From Paramicrobacterium chengjingii (lineage in GTDB: Bacteria > Actinomycetota > Actinomycetes > Actinomycetales > Microbacteriaceae), in assembly GCF_011751765.2 (NCBI RefSeq), contig NZ_CP061169.1, positions 1,178,001 to 1,242,000 of the forward strand: DNA of 64,000 nt, given 5' to 3'. The position numbers were made by a program, and so were the translations under genes. The notes beneath the pieces are model-generated. The model did no database searches and was not told where the DNA came from. It worked only from the letters and a program-made list of their open reading frames with translations. Position 1 is the stretch's first letter, and each line of letters begins with the position of its first letter. Shown one piece after another: positions 8,884 through 18,172 of this stretch.

Positions 8884-9152
8884 TCACGGAGCTTCTGCTG
8901 AGAGCGGAGTCGTCGACACCGTCGCCGACTCCGACGCCCGGGTTTGACCCGAATGCCGTGACCCCTGGGGTGATCGGCTTCATCGCCATTTTCATCGTCG
9001 CCCTGCTCGTCGTGCTGCTGATTCTCGACATGGTTCGTCGTGTGAGACGTGTGAATTATCGTGCGCAGGTGAACGAGCAGCTCGATGCCGAGGAGCGTGA
9101 GCGTGGCAACGGAGACGACGACACAGAGCGGCCAGGCGGCTCTCAGACGTAG
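8880..9152 (+). CDS. small single-pass membrane protein downstream of mca
   Basis: This is a 90-residue protein with a short extracytoplasmic N-terminus rich in Ser, Thr and Pro. One strongly hydrophobic helix (about residues 30-50) is followed by a basic RRVRRVNYR stretch and an acidic tail. Its GTG overlaps the mca stop (GTGA), so translation is coupled. A similar small membrane ORF follows mca in mycobacteria, from memory the Rv1083 position. The function is unknown. Its last 10 bases overlap the end of the convergent TrhA gene. Confidence 0.8.
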   Translation: MITELLLRAESSTPSPTPTPGFDPNAVTPGVIGFIAIFIVALLVVLLILDMVRRVRRVNYRAQVNEQLDAEERERGNGDDDTERPGGSQT

Positions 9153-9874
9153 AGCGGGTCGAGGGCGATCAGCAGGATCCCGGTCCAATGGCACAGAAAG
9201 GCCAGAGTCACGCAGGTATGGAAAATCTCGTGGAATCCGAAAATTCCCGGCCATGGGTTGGGCCGCTTGAGGCCGTACATAATGGCGCCCGCTGTGTAGA
9301 GAAGTCCTCCGCTGATCACGAGCACCATAGTGGCGACGTTCGCGTGAGCGATATCTACCATGTACGCAACGGCAGCCCAGCCCAGCGCGAGGTATAGCGG
9401 CACGTACAGCCAGCGCGGTGCGTTGGTCCAGAACACACGGAACCCGATGCCGAGCAGGGCGCCGGCCCAGACGATCGCCAGAAGAAGCATGCCCTTCGAA
9501 GGCGGGAGCGCGAGTGCCGCTATCGGCGTGTATGTTCCGGCGATCAGCAGAAAGATGTTCGCATGGTCAAGGCGACGGAAGATGAGGCGTGTCTTCGGTT
9601 TCCATGGGATGCGATGGTACAGAGCCGAGATTCCAAAGAGCAGCAGCGACGTCGCCATGAAGACGGCGCACGACCATTTTGCCGGCGCTCCGTCTGCGAG
9701 AACGATGAGCACGATCCCCGCTACCAGCGCGACAGGGAACGTGCCCGCATGAATCCAACCTCGCCAGCGCGGTTTCGCTTCGACCGGGTGCTCTGCGGCA
9801 TCCTCGACGAGTGGAACGTTCGGCAGGTCGTGCGCACTCGTCTCGAGTGACTGTGAGTGATCACGCGGCGTCAT
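9143..9874 (-). CDS. trhA: hemolysin III / TrhA family membrane protein
   Basis: This 243-residue protein belongs to the PAQR-like family. It has seven predicted membrane segments with the conserved YHRIPW, RRLDHANIFLLIAGTYTP and FGFHEIFH motifs. The His and Asp residues of these motifs are the presumed metal site. TrhA homologues influence membrane energetics and fluidity; the old name hemolysin III is not evidence of toxin activity. The ATG at 9874 is chosen because a TACTCT -10 box lies 7 bases upstream (9882-9887), which implies a leaderless transcript. The gene is divergent from the prenyltransferase. Confidence 0.88.
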   Translation of the reverse strand: MTPRDHSQSLETSAHDLPNVPLVEDAAEHPVEAKPRWRGWIHAGTFPVALVAGIVLIVLADGAPAKWSCAVFMATSLLLFGISALYHRIPWKPKTRLIFRRLDHANIFLLIAGTYTPIAALALPPSKGMLLLAIVWAGALLGIGFRVFWTNAPRWLYVPLYLALGWAAVAYMVDIAHANVATMVLVISGGLLYTAGAIMYGLKRPNPWPGIFGFHEIFHTCVTLAFLCHWTGILLIALDPLYV

Positions 9875-9922
9875 GAAGCAAGAGTACGGCAGGTGGCTGT
9901 GAAGCCAGAGGCATGCGTGCAC

Positions 9923-9928
9923 TAACGT
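9923..9928 (+). promoter_or_regulatory. -10 box for a leaderless transcript
   Basis: TAACGT ends 6 bases before the GTG start at 9935 and no ribosome binding site precedes that start. The intergenic region (60 bp) also carries the TACTCT box for the divergent trhA gene. Confidence 0.5.
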
Positions 9929-9934
9929 AATTGT

Positions 9935-10720
9935 GTGAACACCAGAACGGAACCGATCGGGCGCGGGCTGCTGTACAACCTGTACCAGAAGCGCCTCCGT
10001 CGAGCCCTGACACCACAAATGATGCCTCACCACGTGGGCATGATCATCGATGGAAACAGGCGCTGGGCAAAGCAGCTGGGTTACCAGACTGCGGCTCACG
10101 GGCACCGTGCGGGAGCCGCGAAGATGCGGGAATTTCTCACCTGGTGTGATGATCTGGGCATTGAAGTCGTGACACTGTACCTTCTGTCGAGCGACAACCT
10201 CGTGCATCGTGCGAGTGAAGAGATCGATGATCTGCTCGAGATCATCGCCGACCTCGCAGACGACGTGTCGCGATTTCGTGATTGGCGTATCAAGCACGTG
10301 GGGAATTCCAGTTGCCTCCCCGAACAGCTCATTCGGTCGCTCGAGGCGGCCGAGCATCGCACACAAGGCAAGAAGGGCCTGCACATCAACCTTGCCGTCG
10401 GCTACGGCGGCCGCACAGAGATCGTTGACGCCATGCGTCAGATCGTTCGCGAGCACGAACTCGAGGGTCGCAGTCTCGAGGAGCTTGCCGACATGCTCAC
10501 GCCCGACATGATCGGCGAGCATCTGTACACCGGGGGCCAGCCCGACCCCGACCTCGTCATCCGCACGTCCGGTGAGCAGCGGCTCTCGGATTTCATGCTC
10601 TGGCAGAGCGCTCACAGTGAGTTCTACTTCGTCGAGGCGCTCGGACCCGATCTGCGCGAGGTGGACTTTCTGCGCGCACTGCGCGATTACGTCGGCAGAA
10701 CGCGACGATTCGGAGGCTGA
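9935..10720 (+). CDS. short-chain cis-prenyltransferase (isoprenyl diphosphate synthase, UppS family)
   Basis: The enzyme condenses isopentenyl diphosphate in cis onto allylic diphosphates. The catalytic aspartate is D39 in GMIIDGNRRWAK, and the C-terminal RTSGEQRLSDFMLWQ motif binds isopentenyl diphosphate. The length is 261 residues. Its place after mca and trhA matches the M. tuberculosis Rv1086 locus, whose product makes Z,E-farnesyl diphosphate, so this is probably the short-chain enzyme and not the decaprenyl or undecaprenyl synthase. Chain length is inferred from synteny only. Confidence 0.9.
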   Translation: MNTRTEPIGRGLLYNLYQKRLRRALTPQMMPHHVGMIIDGNRRWAKQLGYQTAAHGHRAGAAKMREFLTWCDDLGIEVVTLYLLSSDNLVHRASEEIDDLLEIIADLADDVSRFRDWRIKHVGNSSCLPEQLIRSLEAAEHRTQGKKGLHINLAVGYGGRTEIVDAMRQIVREHELEGRSLEELADMLTPDMIGEHLYTGGQPDPDLVIRTSGEQRLSDFMLWQSAHSEFYFVEALGPDLREVDFLRALRDYVGRTRRFGG

Positions 10721-10721
10721 G

Positions 10722-11846
10722 ATGACAACCATCGACCAGTTTCGCGACACCTTCCTTGAAGAGCCCGGGTATCTCAACTACGCCTCCATCGGACCGGTGT
10801 CGGCAACCGTTCGCGACGAGCTCCGAGCCGAGTACGACGCCCTGACCCGCATGCGGTTTGGTGCGGGGGAGCGCACGCGAGCGCACGACGACCGGTTGGC
10901 GGATGCGGTCAGCGTGATGACCGGCCATAGCCGCGCCAACATCATTGCTCAGCCCAATACAAGCACCGGTCTGCTGCGTGTGCTGTTTGGGCTGACGGGA
11001 CACATTCTGATGTCACGCGATGAGTTCCCGAGTCTTCCCGTGGCGGCCGTCCGTGCTCAGAGCGCACTCGACCGGCTCTCGATCACATGGATCGACGGTG
11101 CCGATGGGCGCGTGAGTCCCGACGTGCTTATTCAGGCGCTGAACGCCGACATCACGGCGGTCGCCGTCACACTTGTCGACGCTCGCACAGGTTACAGAGC
11201 AGACCTCTCTGCGATCCGCGACGTGATCGGGGACCGTTTGCTGATCGTCGATGCGATTCAGGGGGCGGGCGTGATCGACGCCGACTACTCCGCAGCCGAC
11301 GTTGTCGTCACGGGCGGCCAAAAGTGGCTGCGAGCCGGATGGGGAACCGGGTATCTCTCGTTCAGCGACCGGGCACTCGAGCGTCTTGACCCCGTGATCT
11401 CCGGCTATACAGGCACCGCAGAATACGAGCCATGGGGCACCGTTCCCGACGCGGCACGCGGAAGCGCGGCGGCGTTCACTGTTGCGGGCCCGGACTACAT
11501 CGCCGAGGCGGCGCTCGCCGCCGCGATCGAAGAGGTGACCTCGGTGGGCATCGGTCGAATCGAGGCCGCCGTTCTTGCTCGGGCAGACGAAGTCATCGAG
11601 ATGCTCGACGCTGTTGAACTTCCGATCATCTCGTCGCGAGAACGAGACGAGCAGTCAGGGATTGTCGTCGTGCGACCAGTTGAGGGAAAGCTCGGATCGC
11701 TTGGTGCTGCCCTGCACAACACCGGTCTGACAACGACGTCACGACAAGGGACTGTTCGCTTCAGCATCCATGCGGGAACCATCGACTCAACTCTTCGGAT
11801 GCTGAAGCAGGCACTGCTCGTTTACCGGTCATCTGCCGATACCTGA
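10722..11846 (+). CDS. class V aminotransferase-fold PLP-dependent enzyme
   Basis: This 374-residue protein has the fold-type I class V signature. DAIQGAGVIDADYSAADVVV carries the PLP-contacting aspartate, and TGGQKWLRAGWGTGY contains the Schiff-base lysine. It resembles the cysteine desulfurase, isopenicillin epimerase and EgtE-like group. No substrate can be assigned. The desulfurase catalytic cysteine loop is not evident, which argues against a standard sulfur donor. GGAGG 6 bases upstream supports the ATG at 10722, one base after the prenyltransferase stop. Confidence 0.85.
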   Translation: MTTIDQFRDTFLEEPGYLNYASIGPVSATVRDELRAEYDALTRMRFGAGERTRAHDDRLADAVSVMTGHSRANIIAQPNTSTGLLRVLFGLTGHILMSRDEFPSLPVAAVRAQSALDRLSITWIDGADGRVSPDVLIQALNADITAVAVTLVDARTGYRADLSAIRDVIGDRLLIVDAIQGAGVIDADYSAADVVVTGGQKWLRAGWGTGYLSFSDRALERLDPVISGYTGTAEYEPWGTVPDAARGSAAAFTVAGPDYIAEAALAAAIEEVTSVGIGRIEAAVLARADEVIEMLDAVELPIISSRERDEQSGIVVVRPVEGKLGSLGAALHNTGLTTTSRQGTVRFSIHAGTIDSTLRMLKQALLVYRSSADT

Positions 11847-11852
11847 TATTCA

Positions 11853-11881
11853 CCACGCCGACCATCTTCGGTTCGGCGTGG
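11853..11881. terminator. candidate terminator hairpin
   Basis: CCACGCCGA (11853-11861) pairs perfectly with TCGGCGTGG (11873-11881) around an 11-base loop, right after the aminotransferase stop at 11846. There is no U tract. Confidence 0.5.
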
Positions 11882-11926
11882 CGTGAGCAGATCGGCTGCG
11901 GCGAGTCGTAGCGTCAGGCATATCAG

Positions 11927-12031
11927 GTGAATTGCCTGATCGGGCCGGCCGGGAGATCGACTCGAACCACCAACCCGGACGACTCGCCAAGAGAGCCGAG
12001 CGAGTTCGCTCGGGGTTGGAGCCTGACGTGA
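11927..12031 (+). CDS. 34-codon ORF coupled to phoH2 (possible PhoAT-like or leader peptide)
   Basis: A GTG-initiated frame of 34 codons starts at 11927 and stops with TGA at 12029-12031, overlapping the GTG start of phoH2 (GTGA). Its upstream frame is closed by TAG at 11909, so the start is well bounded. The peptide begins VNCLIGPAG and is polar and arginine-rich. In mycobacteria phoH2 is preceded by a small overlapping antitoxin gene, phoAT. This ORF is shorter and I cannot claim homology. An 8-bp hairpin (11996-12013) lies just before the phoH2 ribosome site. It could also be a chance ORF. Confidence 0.35.
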   Translation: MNCLIGPAGRSTRTTNPDDSPREPSEFARGWSLT

Positions 12032-13404
12032 CTGCCAGCGATACCACGCAGATGACACCGTCGACAGAAAGGCAATCAGACACCCGCACAGCTGAAGAAT
12101 CGCCCTCGATTCAAGCGTTGCGTACCTACGTTCTCGACACCAGCGTTCTGCTGTCTGATCCGCGGGCGATGTTTCGCTTCGCGGAGCATTCAGTCGTGAT
12201 CCCCGTTGTCGTTGTCGGCGAACTTGAGAAGAAGCGGCACGATCCCGAGATCGGCTATTTCGCTCGACAAGCGCTGCGACTTCTCGACGATCTTCGGGTG
12301 AAGAACGGTCGCCTCGATTTCGCGGTGCCTGTCGGCGACGGGGGAAGCCTCCGGGTAGAGCTCAATCACAGCAACATGACAGTTCTGCCCAGCGGATTGC
12401 AGCTGGGAGACAACGACTCGAGAATTCTCGCTGTCGCTCAGAACCTCGCGAACGACGGCCTCGATGTCACTGTCGTATCGAAAGACCTCCCGATGCGAGT
12501 GAAGGCGTCATCGATCGGACTCGCGGCTGAAGAGTACCGGGCCGAGCTCGCAATCGATGAAAGCTGGACGGGGCTTGCGCAAGTGCACGTCGGTGCCGAT
12601 GACATGGCTACCCTGTACGACTCAGAGGTGCTGCCGGGGAGACACACAGACGACCTGCCAGTGAACACCGGACTCGTCATCCACTCCGAGCGCGGGTCAG
12701 CACTGGGTCGCATTTCCACAGACGGCACAGCGCGGTTGATCAATGGGGACCGCGAGGTTTTCGGTCTCCGCGGACGTTCGGCGGAGCAGCGTATTGCGAT
12801 CGATCTGCTCCTCGATTCCAACGTCGGCATCGTGTCGCTGGGAGGGCGAGCCGGAACGGGGAAGTCCGCACTCGCACTCTGCGCAGGGCTCGAGGCGGTG
12901 CTCGAACGCCAGATGCACCGCAAGATCATGGTCTTCCGTCCGCTCTACGCGGTTGGGGGCCAGGAGCTCGGCTATCTGCCCGGCGACCAAGGCGACAAGA
13001 TGAACCCGTGGGGACAGGCGGTCTACGACACGCTCGGCTCCGTTGTCTCGCAAAACGTCGTCGACGAAGTGCTCGAACGGGGGCTCATCGAGGTGCTTCC
13101 TCTCACGCATATTCGTGGCCGCTCGCTCCACGACGCGTTTGTCATCGTCGATGAGGCGCAATCGCTTGAACGCAATGTGCTGCTCACCGTGCTCTCACGC
13201 ATCGGGCAAAACTCACGAGTGGTGCTGACACACGACGTCGCTCAGCGCGACAACTTGCGCGTCGGACGCCATGACGGAGTCGCCTCCGTGATCGAGACGC
13301 TCAAGGGCCAGGCGCTCTTCGGCCATGTCACGCTCACTCGATCGGAACGCAGCGCGATTGCCGCACTCGTCACAGAGCTGCTCGAGGGTACCGACGTCGC
13401 CTGA
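12028..13404 (+). CDS. phoH2: PhoH2: PIN-domain RNase fused to PhoH ATPase
   Basis: This 458-residue protein has an N-terminal PIN nuclease domain starting at [18 protein letters not shown], with acidic residues in [12 protein letters not shown] and [10 protein letters not shown] PhoH helicase-like ATPase domain follows, with Walker [13 protein letters not shown] and Walker [10 protein letters not shown], plus the TRSERSAIA end motif. In M. tuberculosis the equivalent protein unwinds and cleaves RNA. The GTG at 12028 has GGAG 7 bases upstream; an internal ATG lies at 12052. Downstream genes are separate. Confidence 0.93.
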   Translation: MTASDTTQMTPSTERQSDTRTAEESPSIQALRTYVLDTSVLLSDPRAMFRFAEHSVVIPVVVVGELEKKRHDPEIGYFARQALRLLDDLRVKNGRLDFAVPVGDGGSLRVELNHSNMTVLPSGLQLGDNDSRILAVAQNLANDGLDVTVVSKDLPMRVKASSIGLAAEEYRAELAIDESWTGLAQVHVGADDMATLYDSEVLPGRHTDDLPVNTGLVIHSERGSALGRISTDGTARLINGDREVFGLRGRSAEQRIAIDLLLDSNVGIVSLGGRAGTGKSALALCAGLEAVLERQMHRKIMVFRPLYAVGGQELGYLPGDQGDKMNPWGQAVYDTLGSVVSQNVVDEVLERGLIEVLPLTHIRGRSLHDAFVIVDEAQSLERNVLLTVLSRIGQNSRVVLTHDVAQRDNLRVGRHDGVASVIETLKGQALFGHVTLTRSERSAIAALVTELLEGTDVA

Positions 13405-13489
13405 CCTCCATGAGCTGGGGCGTCGGCGTGACGCCCCCGCCTGTGGATAACTCGCTCGTGGATGTCGGCGGAGAGTTAGAGTCCTCTTC

Positions 13490-14056
13490 ATGGTCGAGGT
13501 TCGCGCAGCGGAGGTTTCACGTTCGCGCGCGCGATGGGTGCCGCTGGCGTCCACTTTTCTTGTCACGGCGATCGTGCTTGCTGTGTCAGTCGGCTGGAGC
13601 TGGCTGCTTCTCGGTTTTGTCGCGGTCGCCGTTGCAACCTGGCCACTTATCGACGCCGATGTCTCGGAGCACCGATTGCCGAACAAAATTGTGCTGCCGT
13701 GTTACCCGATTGCCGTTGTCGGCCTTGCGGTTCACAGCATCGTGACGGGCGACTCTCCGGCGCTCGCGGTCATCGCGAGTCTGGGGTGCGTCACGGTGTT
13801 TGCTCTCACGCACTTTTTGGGAGGAATGGGAATGGGCGACGTCAAACTCGTCGGCGTGCTGGCACTTCTTCTGGGCTCACTCGGTGTGACGGCGCTCCTG
13901 GTCGGCTTTACTTCCGCGTTTCTGTTCGGAGCCGTCGCCGGTGGGTGGGCGATGGCGACGCAGCACAGGGCGGCGACTCACCGCATCCCGTTCGGGCCTT
14001 TTCTGCTCGTCGGCTTCTGGCTCGGAGTGCTCGCACCTGCCCTGCGACAGGGGTGA
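13490..14056 (+). CDS. prepilin peptidase (A24 family)
   Basis: This 188-residue polytopic aspartic protease cleaves type IV prepilin-like leader peptides. The two catalytic aspartates are in LIDADVSEHRLPN and GMGMGDVKLVG (the GxGD motif). It lacks the N-terminal cysteine-rich methylase domain of Gram-negative PilD, as is usual for actinobacterial Tad/Flp systems. No pilin genes are nearby, so the substrates must be encoded elsewhere. Confidence 0.88.
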   Translation: MVEVRAAEVSRSRARWVPLASTFLVTAIVLAVSVGWSWLLLGFVAVAVATWPLIDADVSEHRLPNKIVLPCYPIAVVGLAVHSIVTGDSPALAVIASLGCVTVFALTHFLGGMGMGDVKLVGVLALLLGSLGVTALLVGFTSAFLFGAVAGGWAMATQHRAATHRIPFGPFLLVGFWLGVLAPALRQG

Positions 14057-14073
14057 ACCCATAAGATCGTTGC

Positions 14074-15057
14074 ATGGAACAACGAATCTTGGGGCGCACC
14101 GGACGCGCAGTATCGGCCGTCGGTCTCGGCACATGGCAGTTGGGCGCTGACTGGGGCGACGTATCCGAAGACGACGCTCTGGCGGTGCTCGATGCATCGG
14201 CCGAAGCCGGGGTGACGTTCTTTGACACGGCCGATGTCTACGGCGATGGGCGCAGCGAATCAGTCATCGGACGCTTCCGCGCGGCGAACCCCGATCTGCC
14301 TCTGACCGTCGCCACGAAGATGGGGCGACGGGTGGAGCAGGTTCCTGAGAACTACGTGCTCGAGAATTTTCGTGCATGGACGGACAGATCTCGGCGCAAC
14401 CTTGGCGTGGACCGGCTCGACCTCGTGCAGCTGCACTGCCCACCGACCAGTGTGTTTCACAGTGACGAAGTCTTTGATGCGCTCGACACCCTCGTCGACG
14501 ACGGGGCCATCGCGAACTACGGGGTTAGCGTCGAGGAATGCGATCAAGCGCTCGCCGCGATCGCGCGTTCCGGAACGGCGACAGTTCAAATCATCCTCAA
14601 CGCGTTCAGGCTGAAGCCGCTCGACGCGGTGCTTCCGGCAGCAATCGAGGCGGGAGTGGGGGTCATCGCTCGCGTCCCCTTGGCCTCGGGGCTGCTCACG
14701 GCGCGCTACAGCGACGACACCGCGTTCGCGGCAAATGACCACCGCTCATTCAACCGTCACGGTGAGGCCTTCGACGTCGGCGAGACATTCTCGGGTGTCG
14801 ACTACACGTCGGGCGTGCGTGCGGCACGAGAACTCGCAGAGTTGGCGCCGGACGGCGCCACGCCTGCACAAGCGGCAATCGCGTGGGTGGCGCAGCAGTC
14901 AGGGGTCAGCTCTGTGATTCCCGGAGCGCGCTCTGTGCGCCAAGCGCGTGCGAACGCGGAGGCCGGAGGTCTCGACCCGCTGCCCGCGGCATATCTGCGG
15001 CGCGTGATCGAGCTCTACGACACGAACTTCCGGGCAACCGTGCACAACCGCTGGTGA
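14074..15057 (+). CDS. aldo/keto reductase
   Basis: A 327-residue NADPH-dependent oxidoreductase of the TIM-barrel AKR superfamily. The tetrad is visible: Asp and Tyr in FFDTADVYGDGRSE, Lys in VATKMGR, and His in LVQLHCPP. The NADPH-binding SVIPGARSVRQARAN segment lies near the C-terminus. The substrate is unknown. The ATG is 17 bp after the prepilin peptidase stop. It ends before a strong bidirectional hairpin. Confidence 0.92.
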   Translation: MEQRILGRTGRAVSAVGLGTWQLGADWGDVSEDDALAVLDASAEAGVTFFDTADVYGDGRSESVIGRFRAANPDLPLTVATKMGRRVEQVPENYVLENFRAWTDRSRRNLGVDRLDLVQLHCPPTSVFHSDEVFDALDTLVDDGAIANYGVSVEECDQALAAIARSGTATVQIILNAFRLKPLDAVLPAAIEAGVGVIARVPLASGLLTARYSDDTAFAANDHRSFNRHGEAFDVGETFSGVDYTSGVRAARELAELAPDGATPAQAAIAWVAQQSGVSSVIPGARSVRQARANAEAGGLDPLPAAYLRRVIELYDTNFRATVHNRW

Positions 15058-15078
15058 GGCGGGTTTATACACAAGAAC

Positions 15079-15110
15079 GGGGGCGGAAGAGCTTCGGCTC
15101 CTCCGCCCCC
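15079..15110. terminator. bidirectional terminator between aldo/keto reductase and fumC
   Basis: Two 14-base arms rich in G and C (15079-15092 and 15097-15110) with one mismatch enclose the stable tetraloop TTCG. The hairpin lies between two convergent genes (stops at 15057 and 15128). Confidence 0.8.
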
Positions 15111-15127
15111 TCAAGAACGCTGAACGA

Positions 15128-16522
15128 TCAGTTCGGGTGTGTCATTGACAGAAGATCGAGAGCGGCGTCAAGCTGTTCCTCGGTAATCTCGCCACGCTCG
15201 ACGTAACCCAGTTCGACGACGGCTTCACGAACCGTGATGCTCCCCGCCACCGAGTGCTTGGCGATCTTCGAACCGGCCTCGTAGCCAATGATCTTGTTAA
15301 GCGGCGTCACCGTCGATGGCGACATTCCCGCAAGCTCCGCAGCTCGCTCGATGTTAGCTTCAAGCCCATCGACGGTCTTGTCTGCGAGAACACGAGATGC
15401 GTTGGACAGCAGGCGGATCGACTCGAGAAGCGCTGTTCCCATGACAGGGATCTGAACGTTGAGTTCGAAGGATCCTGAAGCGCCGCCCCAGGCGATTGTC
15501 GCGTCGTTCCCGATCACTCGCGCTGCAACCATGAGCACGGCCTCGGGAATGACCGGATTTACCTTGCCCGGCATGATCGACGATCCCGGCTGAAGGTCAG
15601 GAATATGAAGTTCGCCGAGGCCCGTGTTGGGGCCAGAGCCCATCCACCGCAGGTCGTTGCAGATCTTTGTCAGGCTCACAGCAATCGAGCGAAGCGCCCC
15701 AGAAGTCTCGACGAGCCCGTCGCGGTTCGCCTGCGCCTCGAAGTGGTCTTCCGCCTCGGTGATGGGCAGCTCCGTCTCGTCTTGCAGCAGCGAGATGACC
15801 AGCTGGGGAAAGCCCTTTGGCGTGTTGATCCCCGTGCCGGTTGCCGTGCCGCCGAGCGGCACCTCGGCAACGCGCGTCAGAGAAGCGCGAACACGCTCGA
15901 TTCCCAGTCGCACCTGGCGTGCGTAGCCGCCGAACTCCTGCCCGAGCGTCACGGGGGTCGCATCCATAAGGTGGGTCCGGCCCGACTTCACCGCATCTTT
16001 CCACAGCTCGGCCTTTGCTTCGAGGGCAACGGCGAGGTGATCAAGGGCGGGAACGAGCTCATCGATGAGCGCTCCCGTCACGGCGATGTGCACCGAGGTC
16101 GGAAAGACGTCGTTCGATGACTGCGAGCAGTTCACGTGGTCGTTCGGGTGGACGGTGCTGCCGTGCCTCTGCGTAGCAAGTGTCGCGAGCACCTCGTTCA
16201 TGTTCATGTTCGAAGATGTGCCCGACCCGGTCTGGTAGGTGTCGACGGGGAATTGGGCGTTATGCGTTCCCGAGATGACCTCGTCTGCGGCCGACGCGAT
16301 GGCATCGGCAATGTCACCGTCGAGCACACCCAGCTGCTTGTTGGCCAGTGCGGCTGATTTCTTGATGCGCGCGAGCGCCGAGATCTGCGCGGGCTCAAGC
16401 CCAGAGCCTGAGATCGGGAAGTTCTGCACGGCGCGCTGAGTCTGTGCGCCATAGAGCGCATTGATGGGCACGCGCACCTCGCCCATTGTGTCGTGTTCGA
16501 TGCGGTACTCGGTGTCGGGCAC
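15128..16522 (-). CDS. fumC: class II fumarate hydratase
   Basis: An iron-independent homotetrameric enzyme that interconverts fumarate and L-malate in the citric acid cycle. All superfamily motifs are present: [45 protein letters not shown], and the catalytic signature [11 protein letters not shown]. At 464 residues it is full length. It is the last gene of a leftward run from xseA. A gap of 77 bp separates it from the carbonic anhydrase gene. Confidence 0.97.
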   Translation of the reverse strand: MPDTEYRIEHDTMGEVRVPINALYGAQTQRAVQNFPISGSGLEPAQISALARIKKSAALANKQLGVLDGDIADAIASAADEVISGTHNAQFPVDTYQTGSGTSSNMNMNEVLATLATQRHGSTVHPNDHVNCSQSSNDVFPTSVHIAVTGALIDELVPALDHLAVALEAKAELWKDAVKSGRTHLMDATPVTLGQEFGGYARQVRLGIERVRASLTRVAEVPLGGTATGTGINTPKGFPQLVISLLQDETELPITEAEDHFEAQANRDGLVETSGALRSIAVSLTKICNDLRWMGSGPNTGLGELHIPDLQPGSSIMPGKVNPVIPEAVLMVAARVIGNDATIAWGGASGSFELNVQIPVMGTALLESIRLLSNASRVLADKTVDGLEANIERAAELAGMSPSTVTPLNKIIGYEAGSKIAKHSVAGSITVREAVVELGYVERGEITEEQLDAALDLLSMTHPN

Positions 16523-16599
16523 GGGTTCCTCCTCTTGTGGTCTGCGCGATGCTCGCGCGATTGATGTTGTGGGGCGTTGTTCTTTGCCGTCGTACTGAG

Positions 16600-17244
16600 T
16601 CAGCCCTCGGGCAGTTCGGAGATTCCCACCATCGCATCCGCGACGACGCGACCCTCCGCGAGTTTGTAATTGGCGCCGACGATGCCGAGCGTGTTGTTTG
16701 CGACAGCGTCGCTGATCATCTCTGAGCGTTCAAGCAGCTCGGTGATGGTGCGGCGAATGTGCAGGCGTCCCGCTTCGAACGGGTCGGCTTCGCCGGGCTT
16801 CACGGATGCTGCCGCTGCAGCCTCCTTGACGGACGGAACGATCTGCTGCACAAGACCGTCGATTGCGGGTGGCAGCGGAGCGGCATCCGGTTTCTGAGAA
16901 TCGATGGCGGCGGCGACGGCGCCGCAGCCGTCGTGCCCGAGTACGACGACGAGCGGTACATTCAGGATTCCGACGGCGTACTCGAGGGAGCCGATCGCTG
17001 AATCGGAGACGACCTGGCCCGCGTTGCGGACGACAAACAGGTCTCCGAGGCCTTTGTCGAAGATGATCTCGGCGGCAAGCCGCGAGTCGGAGCAGCCGAA
17101 CAGAACGACGTCAGGATGCTGCACGTGAGCGAGGGACTCCCTGCGACCGATGTCTTGACGCGGATGATTCGGCTCACCCGCCACAAATCGCGCGTTGCCG
17201 CGCATCATCTCTGCCCATGCTTTACCCGGACGCTTCTGTGGCAT
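16600..17244 (-). CDS. beta-class carbonic anhydrase
   Basis: This 214-residue zinc enzyme interconverts CO2 and bicarbonate. The zinc ligands are the Cys and Asp of FGCSDSRLA and the His and Cys of LGHDGCGAV, as expected for the beta class. The ATG at 17244 with AGAGGA upstream is preferred; the frame stays open upstream to 17418 but would overlap the DUF4245 gene. It lies between DUF4245 (13 bp) and fumC, probably one transcript. Confidence 0.95.
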   Translation of the reverse strand: MPQKRPGKAWAEMMRGNARFVAGEPNHPRQDIGRRESLAHVQHPDVVLFGCSDSRLAAEIIFDKGLGDLFVVRNAGQVVSDSAIGSLEYAVGILNVPLVVVLGHDGCGAVAAAIDSQKPDAAPLPPAIDGLVQQIVPSVKEAAAAASVKPGEADPFEAGRLHIRRTITELLERSEMISDAVANNTLGIVGANYKLAEGRVVADAMVGISELPEG

Positions 17245-17257
17245 CAGCTGATTCCTC

Positions 17258-17917
17258 TCACTTGAGTGCGTTGGCCTTGACCTGCTCGGCAATGGCCTCC
17301 GCAACAGTGCGGATATCGTCGGTCTTTGCCGTTCCGTAGATGAGAATCGTGCTGGAGCCCGACTCGGTGGCGAGGGCGTATTCGATATTGCCTGGATCGC
17401 TCGGTCCAGAGCCGTCACGGTTGTCGTACACCGTCCAGGTGATGCCCTCGATCGTCACCGTGGTGTCGGCGAGTGCTCCCTCAAGCTGCTGCGATTGCCA
17501 GGTGGCGTTGGCGTCGAACCCCTGCTTGATGCCGATGAACTGCTCGTCTGGAGTGAGCAGGCCGATGTACCACAAGGAGATCTGCGGGGTTCGCACGGAA
17601 CTCAGCTTCGCCTTGTTGCTCGTCCAGCCATCGGGGAGCTGCGGATCGATGATCACTTCATCGCGCGAGGCCTGCGCGTCTTCCGCCGCCGAATGAAAAT
17701 CGACGTTCTTCAACAGCGACGTATTTGAGCGTGGCACGATCAGCACGATGATGAGCACGATGGCGAGGGTCGCGAGCAGCGCATACACGAGATTGCTGAC
17801 GGTCTTGCGCATGCGATAGTTGCGCGAATCTTCGGCTTTGCGGGCCGCAGTTTCCTCCGGCGTCTCAGGCCGACCCAGCTCCGCGACGACGCGCGGCGGC
17901 TTCTGCTGACGTGTCAT
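17258..17917 (-). CDS. DUF4245 membrane-anchored protein
   Basis: This 219-residue protein has a charged cytoplasmic N-terminus, one membrane helix (about residues 42-63), and an extracytoplasmic domain containing [13 protein letters not shown] and [20 protein letters not shown], typical of DUF4245. The function is unknown. Homologues sit next to xseB, fumC and glpX in many actinobacteria, including the Rv1100 position of M. tuberculosis as I remember it. Its ATG overlaps the xseB stop by 4 bases. Confidence 0.88.
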   Translation of the reverse strand: MTRQQKPPRVVAELGRPETPEETAARKAEDSRNYRMRKTVSNLVYALLATLAIVLIIVLIVPRSNTSLLKNVDFHSAAEDAQASRDEVIIDPQLPDGWTSNKAKLSSVRTPQISLWYIGLLTPDEQFIGIKQGFDANATWQSQQLEGALADTTVTIEGITWTVYDNRDGSGPSDPGNIEYALATESGSSTILIYGTAKTDDIRTVAEAIAEQVKANALK

Positions 17918-18141
17918 TCGTCGTCTGCGACCTCACTCTGGGCCACCCGCGCGGCTTCGAGGCGCTTCTTTGCTCCGAGCAGCCACTCCTCGCACCGCGC
18001 GGCAAGGGCCTCGCCGCGCTCCCAGAGCGCGAGCGACTGCTCGAGTGTCGACGCCCCCTGTTCAAGCTCGGTGACGACGCGAACCAGTTCGTCGCGGGCT
18101 TCCTCGTAGCTCAGGGCTGACACGTCGGGGGAAGAAGGCAT
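17914..18141 (-). CDS. xseB: exodeoxyribonuclease VII small subunit
   Basis: This 75-residue helical protein with [20 protein letters not shown] and [15 protein letters not shown] is the standard XseB fold. It binds XseA to form the ExoVII single-strand nuclease. It is co-transcribed with xseA (31-bp gap) and overlaps DUF4245 by 4 bases. Confidence 0.95.
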   Translation of the reverse strand: MPSSPDVSALSYEEARDELVRVVTELEQGASTLEQSLALWERGEALAARCEEWLLGAKKRLEAARVAQSEVADDE

Positions 18142-18172
18142 GCTTCTATCCTAACGGCGGTTGGCACGGTGC

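Noticed and set aside
11945..12000. A tRNA-like GGTTCGAGTC box on the minus strand
   Set aside because: The T-loop-like bases are not flanked by a complementary 5-bp stem, and no anticodon or D arm can be folded around them.
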